DNA from: Salinicola rhizosphaerae
Lineage (GTDB): Bacteria > Pseudomonadota > Gammaproteobacteria > Pseudomonadales > Halomonadaceae
Direction of reading: 5' to 3'
Length of the DNA stretch: 64,000 nucleotides
Assembly: GCF_014652715.1 (NCBI RefSeq)
Contig: NZ_BMZI01000001.1
Span: 296,801-360,800, forward strand
Position 1 is the first letter of the stretch. Each line of letters starts with the position of its first letter. Shown here piece by piece: positions 48,286-56,870 of the stretch. Both the position numbers and the translations under genes were made by a program. A model generated the notes under the pieces. That model made no database searches, had not been told where the DNA came from, and was given only the letters and a program-made list of their open reading frames with translations.

Positions 48286-49058
48286 TGCTGCGCCGGGAGA
48301 TGCCGCCGGCGACGGTGTCGGGCGGCTGGCTGTTGCGCCTCGACAGCGCCGGCGGCGTGGCACCTGCCGATGACGACGGCGCGATGCTGAGCCGGGTCGA
48401 TCCGTGGCCCGAGTCGGCGATGCGACTGGGCTACTGGTCGGAAGTCCCGGTCGCCGTCTCCGTCGAGGAAGGGCAGGAGTGGCCCCCGGCCCGCGAATGG
48501 CTGGCTCAGGTTTCCAGTGCGGAAAGCGAGCTGATCGCGACGGCGCTGCAGGTCACGCGCTGGGCCCGCGACCATCGATTCTGCGGCCGCTGCGGCCACG
48601 CCATGCGTAGACTCGGCCACGAGTTCGCGATGCACTGCGATCACTGTGGTCTGCGCAGCTACCCGCGAATCTCTCCGTGCATCATCACGCTGGTCACTCA
48701 TGGCAAGGATATGCTGCTGGCAAGAAGCCCGCGTTTCCCGCCGCAGCGCTACTCCACGTTGGCCGGATTCATCGAACCGGGAGAGGCGGTCGAGGCGGCC
48801 GTCAGACGTGAGGTGATGGAGGAAGTTGGCGTCGACGTGGGGCGGGTCAGCTTCTTCAAGAGCCAGTCCTGGCCGTTTCCGCACTCGCTGATGATGGGGT
48901 TTTTCGCCGAAGCCGCGAGCCGGCGCATCCGTATCGATGGCGAAGAGATTGTCGATGCGGCATGGTTCTCGCCGGACAATCTGCCTCAGTTGCCGCCGGT
49001 CTACTCGATCTCGCGCCAGCTGATCGAGACCCATCGCGGCGCCGTCGCCGTGCGTTGA
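48285..49058 (+). CDS. nudC: NAD(+) diphosphatase NudC
   Basis: The enzyme (257 residues from the ATG overlapping dnaQ) has a zinc ribbon (CGRCGHAM and CDHCG), a complete Nudix box (GFIEPGEAVEAAVRREVMEE) and SQSWPFPHS, the NADH-specificity array (normally SQPWPFPxS, so one Pro is Ser here). NudC hydrolyses NAD(H) and removes NAD caps from RNA 5' ends. Coupling to dnaQ suggests one transcript. Confidence 0.92.
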   Translation: MLRREMPPATVSGGWLLRLDSAGGVAPADDDGAMLSRVDPWPESAMRLGYWSEVPVAVSVEEGQEWPPAREWLAQVSSAESELIATALQVTRWARDHRFCGRCGHAMRRLGHEFAMHCDHCGLRSYPRISPCIITLVTHGKDMLLARSPRFPPQRYSTLAGFIEPGEAVEAAVRREVMEEVGVDVGRVSFFKSQSWPFPHSLMMGFFAEAASRRIRIDGEEIVDAAWFSPDNLPQLPPVYSISRQLIETHRGAVAVR

Positions 49059-49076
49059 TCTGGTGTCAGACCGCCA

Positions 49077-49406
49077 TCATTGTGCGGTCTGACGCGCCTT
49101 TCCGAAAAGCTTCGGCAGTTTCCCGGCGAGACCGATGTCCCCCTTGACCTTGACGCATCCCGTCAACAGCGCCTGCATCGCGTTGATCTCCTTGCGCACG
49201 AGTCCGAGCAGCGTGGCGGTATCGCTGGAAATGGTCACGTCGGGCTGCGCGTGTTCGCCGGGCTGGATGTCGAGCGCGCCGTGATCGATGGTCATGTGAT
49301 GGTCTTCGGCGTCGCTCAGGCGAAATTGATAGACCGCCGCGACGTTGGCAGCCGCCTCGGCGTCGAAGCGCGCGTGGAGTTTGGCGATCACATGATCGTC
49401 GTCCAT
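49077..49406 (-). CDS. SCP2 sterol-binding domain protein
   Basis: The ATG at 49406 with GAAGGAG upstream gives a 109-residue protein made of a single SCP2 domain (QFRLSDAEDHHMTIDHG; CVKVKGDIGLAGKLPKLF). The longer frame to 49553 overlaps no gene but lacks support. Bacterial stand-alone SCP2 proteins bind hydrophobic molecules; the ligand is unknown. It is convergent with nudC and divergent from sohB. Confidence 0.85.
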   Translation of the reverse strand: MDDDHVIAKLHARFDAEAAANVAAVYQFRLSDAEDHHMTIDHGALDIQPGEHAQPDVTISSDTATLLGLVRKEINAMQALLTGCVKVKGDIGLAGKLPKLFGKARQTAQ

Positions 49407-49553
49407 GATGAGCTCTCCTTCGAGGAAAGCGCCAAGCAAAGCATCGCGGTGGCCGGCTTGCAAGCGCGGCATGACTTGGGTTGGTGTGTAGGCCCAGGGG
49501 GCGGCAAAGGTGGATGGGAATGATGAAGACATGACACGCAAAAGGAGCTGCAC

Positions 49554-50597
49554 GTGATCGAATGGTTGGCCGACTACGGTCTATTCCTTGCCAAGACAGT
49601 GACGCTGGTGATCGCCGTGGTCTTGATCCTCGCGGTCATCGCGAAGGGGCGAGGTAGGGCGCAGGGTGGAGACGCCGGTGCGGTGCTCAAGGTCACCGAG
49701 CTGGATGCGCGTTTCGATCGCAGACGTCGTCAGCTTCAGCTGGCTGCCGCGCCAAAAGCGCGACGCCGACAGTTGGCCAAGCGCCTGCGCAAGGTCGCCA
49801 GACAGGCTGACAAGCAAGCGCCGCCTGCCGAACGAGAGAGAGTCTGGGTGGTCGATTTCGACGGCGATCTCAAGGCCTCGAAGACGCCAGCGCTGGCCGA
49901 CCTGGTGTCATTGCTGCTCGAGGAGCTTCGCGAAGGCGACGAAGTGGTACTGCGTCTGCAGTCAGGCGGCGGCCTGGTCCACAGCTACGGGCTGGCGTCG
50001 GCGCAGCTCGACCGACTGCGCGACGCCGGCGCAAGCCTGACGGTCTGCGTTGACAAGGTGGCGGCGAGCGGCGGCTACATGATGGCTTGTTGCGCCAACC
50101 GGCTGATCGCTGCGCCCTTCGCCGTGATCGGGTCGATCGGCGTGGTTGCGCAGATTCCCAATGTGCACCGGCTGCTCAAGAAGCACGATGTCGATGTCGA
50201 GCTGCTGACCGCCGGGCGCTACAAACGAACGTTGACGGTGCTGGGTGAGAACAGCGAGGAGGGGCGCGCTAAATTCCTCGAAGACCTGCAATCCACGCAC
50301 GATCTGTTCAAGCAGTATGTCGGCGAGCGCCGCCCTGGACTCGATATCGAGAATGTCGCCACGGGAGAGATCTGGTACGGGAGCCAGGCGCTCGCCGAAG
50401 GGCTGATCGACGCGGTCGGCACCAGCGATGCGTACTTGCTGGAGAAACAGCGCAGCCACGCGAGAGTCCTGCATATTGCGCTGACGGCAAGAAGCGGCCT
50501 TCTCGGGCGCCTTGGCAAGGGAGTCGAAAGCGGTCTGGAGCGCGGTGTCGACCAGGTCATGCAGCGGGTCGACGATCTACGTTGGCAGCGGCGCTGA
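49554..50597 (+). CDS. sohB: SohB inner-membrane signal-peptide-peptidase-like protease
   Basis: A membrane helix (about 8-28) is followed by a SohB N-domain and an S49 peptidase domain with the nucleophile Ser172 (VAASGGYMMACC) and the downstream catalytic Lys region (LLTAGRYKRTLT). At 347 residues it matches E. coli SohB (349). The GTG start has AAAAGGAG six bases upstream. It probably faces the periplasm and degrades membrane or signal peptides. Confidence 0.92.
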   Translation: MIEWLADYGLFLAKTVTLVIAVVLILAVIAKGRGRAQGGDAGAVLKVTELDARFDRRRRQLQLAAAPKARRRQLAKRLRKVARQADKQAPPAERERVWVVDFDGDLKASKTPALADLVSLLLEELREGDEVVLRLQSGGGLVHSYGLASAQLDRLRDAGASLTVCVDKVAASGGYMMACCANRLIAAPFAVIGSIGVVAQIPNVHRLLKKHDVDVELLTAGRYKRTLTVLGENSEEGRAKFLEDLQSTHDLFKQYVGERRPGLDIENVATGEIWYGSQALAEGLIDAVGTSDAYLLEKQRSHARVLHIALTARSGLLGRLGKGVESGLERGVDQVMQRVDDLRWQRR

Positions 50598-50610
50598 TCA
50601 GCCCCGACGA

Positions 50611-50658
50611 GCACCGACGCTGACTGGCACCGACGCTGATTGGCACCGACGCTGGCCG
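50611..50658 (+). repeat. Three tandem 16-bp repeats between sohB and an ArsR gene
   Basis: The units are GCACCGACGCTGACTG, GCACCGACGCTGATTG and GCACCGACGCTGGCCG, head to tail, starting 14 bp after the sohB stop and ending 32 bp before the convergent ArsR gene. They carry no T-tract or stem typical of a terminator. Confidence 0.85.
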
Positions 50659-50689
50659 ATCGTGCCAAGGGAACCTGACGTTGCCCGCG

Positions 50690-50992
50690 TTACGCGATAT
50701 CGAGCTCGCCGAGCGTCTGGATCAGCCGCTCGGCAGTGGCGCCGTGCAGCGAATAGTAGATCACCTGCGAACTTCTGCGGGTGGCGACCAGCTGCTCCTG
50801 GCGCAGCACGGCAAGGTGCTGGGACAGCGCCGACTGACTCAGTGACATTTCCTGATTGATCTGAGTCACCGAGCGCTCCCCGTGCATCAGCAGGCAAAGA
50901 ATGCGTAGTCGGCTTTCGTTGGCGAGCGCCTTGAGAACGGCGGTCGAGGGTGCTATCTGGTGGTCTTCAAGGGGTATGGCTATGGTCGTCAT
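50690..50992 (-). CDS. ArsR/SmtB family winged-helix transcriptional regulator
   Basis: The 100-residue protein is one winged-helix domain with the ArsR recognition helix region (SLSQSALSQHLAVLRQEQLV). It has a single cysteine (Cys33, in RILCLL), so it lacks the paired cysteines of classical metal sensors and of two-cysteine persulfide sensors such as BigR. The inducer is therefore unknown. It is divergent from yhhQ across 282 bp and convergent with sohB. Confidence 0.88.
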   Translation of the reverse strand: MTTIAIPLEDHQIAPSTAVLKALANESRLRILCLLMHGERSVTQINQEMSLSQSALSQHLAVLRQEQLVATRRSSQVIYYSLHGATAERLIQTLGELDIA

Positions 50993-51274
50993 CTTGGGGT
51001 TTCCGCATCCGCGTCAGGCGGGGCCGGCGCCGAACGAGCTGTTACAGGCTTGGCTTATATTATCTTAGTGTAACCTAAAGTTACAGATAATCCAGCGCGC
51101 GAGCGCTGGTGATTCGCGGCGTGTCTCCCTATAATCCCCGGCCGCTCTGATCATGATTCGCTTTCGCGTCCCATCGGCGCCCGAATCGACCCGGCGTAAG
51201 ACGCAGGGTCCGCTTTTCCTTCGAGGGTTCCCTTACCCCTCGGTCCGCATCCCGGCAAATGAAAAAGGTGAACA
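50993..51274. promoter_or_regulatory. ArsR/yhhQ divergent region with a preQ1-like leader hairpin
   Basis: Next to yhhQ, on the plus strand, CGAGGG (51222-51227) pairs with CCCTCG (51237-51242) over a nine-base loop (TTCCCTTAC). The loop's CCTT (51231-51234) can pair with AAGG (51265-51268), the ribosome site of yhhQ. This recalls translational preQ1-I riboswitches, but about 20 bases between P1 and the A-rich tail are atypical. An AT-rich stretch with TAACCTAAAGTTA-like symmetry at about 51070-51084 could be the ArsR operator. Confidence 0.35.
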
Positions 51275-51937
51275 ATGTTCTCGCTCGACACACGCCAACG
51301 CCGCGCCATCATTCCCTGGTTGGTGGGTTTCCACATCCTGGTGATCACCGCCAGCAACTATCTGGTTCAGCTACCATTCACGCTCTGGGGTCTGCATACG
51401 ACCTGGGGTGCTTTCAGCTTTCCGTTCATTTTTCTGACGACCGATCTGACCGTGCGGCTATTCGGCAAGGCGAACGCCAGGCGCATCATCGCGAGCGTCA
51501 TGGTGCCGGCGCTGCTGGTCTCTTATGCGGTGTCGGTGCTGTTCCAGCAGGGCCATTTTCAGGGCCTGGGCGCGGTAGCGAGCTGGAATCTGTTCGTCGG
51601 GCGTATCGCGTTTGCCAGCTTCATGGCTTACGTGCTGGGGCAACTGCTCGATATTCACGTCTTTGATCGTCTTCGACGCCTGCGGTCCTGGTGGGTCGCG
51701 CCGACGCTCTCGACCGTGGTCGGCAACCTGGCCGATACCTTCGCGTTCTTCGCCATTGCCTTCTGGCATGGCCCGGACGCTTTCATGAGTGAGCACTGGG
51801 TGGACATCGCCTGGTTCGATTATGGGGTCAAGCTGGCGATCAGCCTGATCTTCTTCCTGCCTCTCTACGGTGTGCTGCTGACGTGGCTTGGTCGTCGCTG
51901 GGTTCGCCCGGATGGCGTGCCACGTTCGGCGCACTGA
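51275..51937 (+). CDS. yhhQ: YhhQ queuosine precursor transporter
   Basis: The 220-residue protein has about six membrane helices and the COG1738 signature around FIFLTTDLTVRLFGKANAR and SFMAYVLGQLLDI. YhhQ imports preQ0/preQ1, precursors for the tRNA base queuosine. AAGG with suitable spacing precedes the ATG. Family members are often controlled by preQ1 riboswitches, relevant to the leader hairpin described above. Confidence 0.9.
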   Translation: MFSLDTRQRRAIIPWLVGFHILVITASNYLVQLPFTLWGLHTTWGAFSFPFIFLTTDLTVRLFGKANARRIIASVMVPALLVSYAVSVLFQQGHFQGLGAVASWNLFVGRIAFASFMAYVLGQLLDIHVFDRLRRLRSWWVAPTLSTVVGNLADTFAFFAIAFWHGPDAFMSEHWVDIAWFDYGVKLAISLIFFLPLYGVLLTWLGRRWVRPDGVPRSAH

Positions 51938-52114
51938 GCCTGCCGATCGCTCGCGTCGTGCCCGGACTTCCTCGCTCGATCAGAGCAGGGTAGCCGGCCG
52001 TGGGTCGCGAGATCCCAGCGGCGGTTTTGGTATGCTGGCAGGTGACCGACGGTCATCGCCTCGCCAAGGGGAGTGAGCGACGCCGCAATCAAGGGTTGGA
52101 GAGGGAGTCGGGCA

Positions 52115-52912
52115 GTGCAACTTCATGTTATCGATAGTGGTAAAGACGACAGGGGTGAAGGCGTCAGTCATGACACGCCGCCGCTGGTCATACTTCACGG
52201 GCTGTTTGGCAGTGCCGACAACTGGCGCTCCCACATCAAGCAGTGGCAGCGGTCGCGTCGCGTCCTGGCGCTCGATCTGCGCAACCACGGTCGCTCCGGA
52301 CATCAGGCTGGCATGCAGTACGAAGCGCTGGCCGAGGATGTGATGGAGACGCTGACGCCGCTGAACCTGGGCCGCTTCGATCTGCTGGGCCACTCCATGG
52401 GCGGCAAGGTCGCGATGACCGTGGCGCGTCAGCACGGCGAACAGCTCTCGCACCTCATCGTTGCCGACATCTCTCCGGTCAGTTACGGGCATGGCCATGA
52501 CGAGATATTTGCGGCGATGCGCGCCGTCGAGAGGGCCGAGCCAGGCTCCCGGAAGGCGGCGGACGATATCATGCAGGAAGCGATCGAGATCGCAGCCACG
52601 CGGCAGTTTCTGGCGACCAATCTGGTGCGAGACGATGATGGCATCATGCGCTGGCGCGTCGGACTGGACGAGATCAGCGATGGCTATCCTTCGATCATCG
52701 CTCCGCCCGGTGGCGAGGGCGCCTTCACCGGCAAGGCACTGCTACTGCGCGGAGAGACATCCCCCTACGTCCGCCCCTCACACCGCGAAGCCATCGAGGC
52801 GATGATGCCGAACGTTCGGCTGGAGACGATCGAGGGGGCCGGACACTGGCTGCATGCGGAGCAGCCGAAGGCGTTTCGCGATGCGGTGAATCGCTTTCTC
52901 GAAGAGACGTGA
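52115..52912 (+). CDS. Alpha/beta hydrolase, YbfF-like esterase
   Basis: The 265-residue hydrolase has HGLFGSADNW (oxyanion loop), the nucleophile elbow GHSMGG (Ser94) and the C-terminal catalytic His in GAGHWLHAE, matching YbfF, an esterase acting on short acyl chains and acyl-CoA thioesters. I choose the GTG at 52115 with GGGAG upstream; an earlier GTG at 52073 is too close to its purine tract. It is convergent with the Cho-like gene. Confidence 0.85.
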   Translation: MQLHVIDSGKDDRGEGVSHDTPPLVILHGLFGSADNWRSHIKQWQRSRRVLALDLRNHGRSGHQAGMQYEALAEDVMETLTPLNLGRFDLLGHSMGGKVAMTVARQHGEQLSHLIVADISPVSYGHGHDEIFAAMRAVERAEPGSRKAADDIMQEAIEIAATRQFLATNLVRDDDGIMRWRVGLDEISDGYPSIIAPPGGEGAFTGKALLLRGETSPYVRPSHREAIEAMMPNVRLETIEGAGHWLHAEQPKAFRDAVNRFLEET

Positions 52913-52977
52913 GCCGAGCGCGCTGACGGTCGACGTGCCTCCGATTGCCGCCTCGGCGACACGCCGGCGGAGCAGGC

Positions 52978-53862
52978 TCAGACGGTTTCGGTATCGCCGT
53001 CGATCGGAATGGCCTCGATGGTGTTGTCGAGGCTGCCCATGAAGCGGTTGAGGATGCGATAGGTATCGATGTCGAAACCGCGTGCGTCGGGCATCGCAGG
53101 CAGTGCCTCGAGCGAGGTGGCGCTGCCGAGATAGTGCCAGTGATCGACCACGTGGTAGCCGATTTCGCCCTCGACGTCGCCTTCGCGAAACGCCACTCGG
53201 CCTGGCCAGGGCCAGTTCTCGATACGTAGCCTCTCCATCGCCTCGCGAGCCCGCTCGGCGTGTGCTTCCAGACTCTCCTCGCCGCAGCAGGCACCGGCGC
53301 AGCGGCCGATCTGATAACCGAAACAGCGCCCGGAACCCGGTTCGAGACCCAGCACGCGCAGGCAGAGGCGCTCTTCGGCAGCGATATCCTTGAGCGTCAT
53401 CTGCGCATCGCGGCGGTTACGATAAAGCCCATAGAATCGCGACCGCGCCGTGATGACCCACTGGCCGTCGGTCAGCGCGGGCCGCGTTTCGTCGAGTGGC
53501 CAGTTCCAGCTGATCATCCTGACGCGCTTGCGCAGCTGGCGGTTGAACAGCGGTACCCAGCGCTTGATGAGATCGGCTTCCAGCAGCTGCGCGCCGAGAT
53601 CGCCACTGGTGCGCAGCCACGCCACCCGACGCGTCTGCGCCATCAGGTGGCGGTGTCGGCCCTGGGATGGCTGCTGAATGTGGCTGCGCACGCGGGTGCG
53701 AATGCTGACGCTCTTGCCGACGTAGAGCGGCAGGTTGCTGTCGCCGAAGAAGACGTAGACTCCGGCCTTGCCGGGCAGTGTCGAGGCCTCGTCTAGCGCG
53801 ACGCTCGGCAGTGTGTGTGCCGGGTCCTGGTCGGGATCGTAGAAGGGCATGGAGACAGTCAT
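52978..53862 (-). CDS. cho: Cho-like (UvrC homologue) excinuclease
   Basis: The protein has an N-terminal GIY-YIG nuclease domain (GVYVFFGDSNLPLYVGKS) and a UvrC-like Cys-rich segment (CFGYQIGRCAGACCGEES), but lacks UvrC's C-terminal nuclease and HhH domains, as in E. coli Cho (295 residues; 294 here from the ATG at 53862). Cho makes the 3' incision in UvrAB-dependent repair. No LexA box is visible; it starts 38 bp after thiY and may share the thiamine operon transcript. Confidence 0.85.
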   Translation of the reverse strand: MTVSMPFYDPDQDPAHTLPSVALDEASTLPGKAGVYVFFGDSNLPLYVGKSVSIRTRVRSHIQQPSQGRHRHLMAQTRRVAWLRTSGDLGAQLLEADLIKRWVPLFNRQLRKRVRMISWNWPLDETRPALTDGQWVITARSRFYGLYRNRRDAQMTLKDIAAEERLCLRVLGLEPGSGRCFGYQIGRCAGACCGEESLEAHAERAREAMERLRIENWPWPGRVAFREGDVEGEIGYHVVDHWHYLGSATSLEALPAMPDARGFDIDTYRILNRFMGSLDNTIEAIPIDGDTETV

Positions 53863-53900
53863 GCCCTCTACGGTAGACGATTTGCGCAACCCGCGCCCGG

Positions 53901-54974
53901 TCAAGGGTTATCGAGATCGACGGCCAGTCGTGATACCGGGCTCTGCGCCTTGATGGCGCCGCGCTCCAGCAGGAAGGCTTCGAAGTCCCGGTAGCGCTTG
54001 GCGTCGAGCGCCGCCGGGCGCAGCGCGAAACGTGGCAAGGTCGACTCCCAGGCCGCATGGTTGAGCGGGGTGTCGAGCGAGTCGTCATAGGCGATGAACT
54101 GCTGCCAGGCGTCGTCCGGATGGTTGATGATCCATGAGGTCGCTTCGCCGATGGCGTCCATGAAGCGGCGGTAGGCATCACGATGCTGATCCAGCGTGTC
54201 GCGATTGGCGACGAAGATCAGCTCGTCGTAGGTGGGCACGCCTTCCTCTTCGATATAGAACGCCTTGCCCTTGACGCCTTCCTGCTGCATCTGTGCCGGC
54301 TCGAAGTTGCGAAAAGCCCCGGTCACGGCGTCGACCTTCTCGCTGATCAGCGCGGGCGTCAGCGAGAAGTTGACGTTGACCATCTCCACATCGTCAAGAC
54401 TCAGGCCGCTGTGTTCGAGCATTGCGCCAAGCAGCACTTCCTCGACGCCGCCCACCGAATAGCCGACCTTCTTGCCCTTGAGCTGCGACAGATTGGAGAT
54501 GCCGCTGTCGGCGCGAACCATCAGCGCATTGAGAGGGGTCGCGATCAGCGTGCCGACACGAACGATGGGCAATCCCTGATCGACCTGCAGGTGCAGCTGT
54601 GGCTGATAGCTCAGCGCGAGATCGATTCGACCGGCAGCGACGAGTTTCGGTGGCACGCTCGGATCTGCGGGTGTCTGGATGTCCACGTCCAGCCCGCGCT
54701 TGGCGAAAAGCCCGCGCTGCTTGGCGATAATCAGCGGGGCGTGGACCGGATTGACATACCAGTCGAGCATTACGCTCAGGGGGATCATCTGCGGCGGTGC
54801 GAGATCGTCATTGCCGGCCGATGTCTCCTGGGCCGTCTGCGCCTGGGCCGGAAGCGATCCCGCGAGCATCAGCGCCAGCGACATCAACAGCACGGACGCT
54901 GCGCGATGGATTCGGCGCATCACGCCCGCCGCGTCGGGGGCGGTTCGATCGCAAGTCGAGTGGTTTGACGGCAT
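53901..54974 (-). CDS. thiY: ThiY-like thiamine-precursor ABC transporter substrate-binding protein
   Basis: A signal peptide (ending near PAQA) precedes an NMT1/THI5-type binding protein (VMLDWYVNPVHAPLIIAKQ; GYSVGGVEEVLL). ThiY binds formylaminopyrimidine (FAMP), a degradation product of thiamine used to rebuild its pyrimidine half. The ATG at 54974 (357 residues) has GAGGGAA upstream. It is the third gene of the TPP-riboswitch operon. The ligand is inferred from family and context. Confidence 0.87.
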   Translation of the reverse strand: MPSNHSTCDRTAPDAAGVMRRIHRAASVLLMSLALMLAGSLPAQAQTAQETSAGNDDLAPPQMIPLSVMLDWYVNPVHAPLIIAKQRGLFAKRGLDVDIQTPADPSVPPKLVAAGRIDLALSYQPQLHLQVDQGLPIVRVGTLIATPLNALMVRADSGISNLSQLKGKKVGYSVGGVEEVLLGAMLEHSGLSLDDVEMVNVNFSLTPALISEKVDAVTGAFRNFEPAQMQQEGVKGKAFYIEEEGVPTYDELIFVANRDTLDQHRDAYRRFMDAIGEATSWIINHPDDAWQQFIAYDDSLDTPLNHAAWESTLPRFALRPAALDAKRYRDFEAFLLERGAIKAQSPVSRLAVDLDNP

Positions 54975-55035
54975 CGTGTTCCCTCTTGGTTGATCGCTAT
55001 CGTTCGTGGTTGCTGTTGATTGCCGGTGGTGCATT

Positions 55036-55809
55036 TCAGTATTCGGTTGCAACGCCGTCGCGGTGCCACGGCATGGCCAGACGCAGCAGGGCGTCGACGC
55101 CGAAGTAGAGCAGTATGGCGAAGACGACGAGCACGACCAGGGCGGCGAACATGACGTCGATCTGCAGCCTGGCGTTGGCGTTGAGCATCAAAAAACCGAG
55201 GCCCCGGCTCGCCCCGACCCACTCGCCGATGACGGCGCCGATCGGTGCCGCGCTCGCCGCCATGCGAAGTCCGGAGGCGAGTGACGGCAGGGCGGCAGGA
55301 AGCTGCACGCGGAACAGCACCTGACGTCGGTTCAAGCCAAACGTCCGCGCGAGGTCGAGCCAACCTTGCGGGGTCTGACGCAGCCCGTCGTAGCCGGTCG
55401 AGGCGACGGGAAAGTAGATGATGATCATGGCCATCAGGATCTTGGGGCCGAGCCCGTAGCCAAGCCAGAGCATCAAGATCGGCGCGAGCGCGAACAGCGG
55501 AATCGCCTGACTGACGAGAAGCAAAGGCAGCAGGGTCCGGCGCAGGGGGCGAAATCGGGCCAGAGACAACGCGGTCACCAGACCGAGCAGCACCCCGCCG
55601 ATCAGTCCACCAAGGATCTCTATCACGGTGGTGATGGCATGATGCGCGAGCAGCGCCCGCTCTGCGATCAGCGCGCGGCCGACCGCCAGCGGGGCGGGGA
55701 GAATATAACGCGGCACGCCAGTCACCGTGATCACCAGTTGCCAAAGGGCGATCAGTATCACGACGGCGAGCAACGGGCGGAGCAGGCGGGGAAGATATTC
55801 ACTGCGCAT
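55036..55809 (-). CDS. thiX: ThiX-like ABC transporter permease
   Basis: About six membrane helices and a permease loop (ARTFGLNRRQVLFRVQLPAA) identify a nitrate/taurate/FAMP-type permease of 257 residues from the ATG at 55809. This start overlaps the end of thiZ by 11 bp, giving translational coupling. Together with ThiZ and ThiY it forms a complete importer. Confidence 0.87.
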   Translation of the reverse strand: MRSEYLPRLLRPLLAVVILIALWQLVITVTGVPRYILPAPLAVGRALIAERALLAHHAITTVIEILGGLIGGVLLGLVTALSLARFRPLRRTLLPLLLVSQAIPLFALAPILMLWLGYGLGPKILMAMIIIYFPVASTGYDGLRQTPQGWLDLARTFGLNRRQVLFRVQLPAALPSLASGLRMAASAAPIGAVIGEWVGASRGLGFLMLNANARLQIDVMFAALVVLVVFAILLYFGVDALLRLAMPWHRDGVATEY

Positions 55810-56545
55810 CGGCAGTCTCCCGCAGTTCTGCGACCAGTGCCGTCTGGCGTGTCTGGACCTCGGCATCATCGAGTGCCCGAGGTCTGGGTGTTTCAGGCGC
55901 GGCGAGGGGCACCAGACGCGCCGGATCGCCCTTGAGCACCAGAATTCTCTCCGCCAGGCGCAGTGCCTCCAACGGGTCGTGCGTCACCATGATGACCGTG
56001 CGCTCGGCGAGCAGGCGGTAGGCGAGCTCATGCAGCTCGAGCCGCGTGATGGCATCCACGGCGGAAAACGGCTCGTCCATCAGCACCACGCTGGCATCCT
56101 CGAATAGCGTGCGCGCCAGCGAGACGCGTTGGCGCTGGCCGCCGGAGAGCGCTGCGGGCCAGGCGTCGGCACGCTCGGCCAGGCCGACCAGCGCGAGCAT
56201 CTCGCGGGCGCGGGCGACGGCTGATGCGGAGCGCTCTCCCCGCCAACGCGCCCCGAGCATGACGTTGCCAAGCACGCGCTCCCACGGCACCAGCAGGTCC
56301 TGCTGCGCCATCCAGGCCAGTCGCCCGCGCAGCGCTTCACCATCGCTGGTGGTCAAATCGAGATGGTGATTGTCGGGCAGGTGCAGGCCGGCGATCATGC
56401 GCAGCAGTGAACTCTTGCCGCTGCCGCTGCGCCCGAGCAGGCAGGTCCAGCTGGACGCCGGAAACTCGCACTCGAGCTTGCTGAACAGCGCCCGCTGGCC
56501 AAAGGTCAGCGAGGCGTTGCGGACATGCAGTCCCGGTGGCGTCAT
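55799..56545 (-). CDS. thiZ: ThiZ-like ABC transporter ATP-binding protein
   Basis: The ATPase has Walker A GRSGSGKSS, Q-loop AWMAQQDLLVPW, signature LSGGQRQRV and Walker B SVVLMDEPFSAVD in 248 residues from the ATG at 56545. It is the first gene after the TPP riboswitch, 62 bp downstream of it. The frame remains open upstream into the riboswitch, but that part is untranslated. Confidence 0.88.
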   Translation of the reverse strand: MTPPGLHVRNASLTFGQRALFSKLECEFPASSWTCLLGRSGSGKSSLLRMIAGLHLPDNHHLDLTTSDGEALRGRLAWMAQQDLLVPWERVLGNVMLGARWRGERSASAVARAREMLALVGLAERADAWPAALSGGQRQRVSLARTLFEDASVVLMDEPFSAVDAITRLELHELAYRLLAERTVIMVTHDPLEALRLAERILVLKGDPARLVPLAAPETPRPRALDDAEVQTRQTALVAELRETADAQ

Positions 56546-56607
56546 GACAGCTCCCGTTGGCTTCCGACAGGGCACGGATAGCGCGGGGAGGGCATGCGTG
56601 AAGGCTG

Positions 56608-56692
56608 GCATTTCCTCCGCCGGTGCTAACCGGGTCAGGTTCGAGGGTTGTGGCGAGCACTCTCAGCCTGTCATTCAGGCACCCCTATGCAG
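56608..56692 (-). ncRNA. TPP riboswitch (THI element)
   Basis: On the minus strand the element shows GGGGTGCC, GGCTGAGAGTG and ACCTGACCCGGTTAGCACC followed by GGCGGAGGAAA, the conserved thi-box segments in correct order. It precedes thiZXY and should repress them when thiamine pyrophosphate is plentiful. No terminator hairpin with T-tract is clear before the thiZ ATG, so control may be translational. Confidence 0.93.
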
Positions 56693-56870
56693 TGAGGCGG
56701 ATTGTACGCCGCGGCGGCGCGTCTTGCACGGTGGGGTTGTCCTCGATGCTGGCGCGGCCCGCTTCTATGCGCCAGCCGCTGCCGGATCGCGTTGCCGACG
56801 TCATATCGTCGCTGATGAACTGGTACGCTCTGTCATCGTCGATCCATCTCGTTTCCTTGAGGAGTTTTCG

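Noticed and set aside
50611..50658. Tandem repeats as a CRISPR array
   Set aside because: Units are only 16 bp, directly adjacent without spacers, and no cas genes are nearby. The 21-bp and 15-bp tandems fail for the same reasons.
53863..53905. LexA box for the Cho-like gene
   Set aside because: No CTGT-N8-ACAG pattern is present near the start; fragments such as CTGTCTCC lack the second half.
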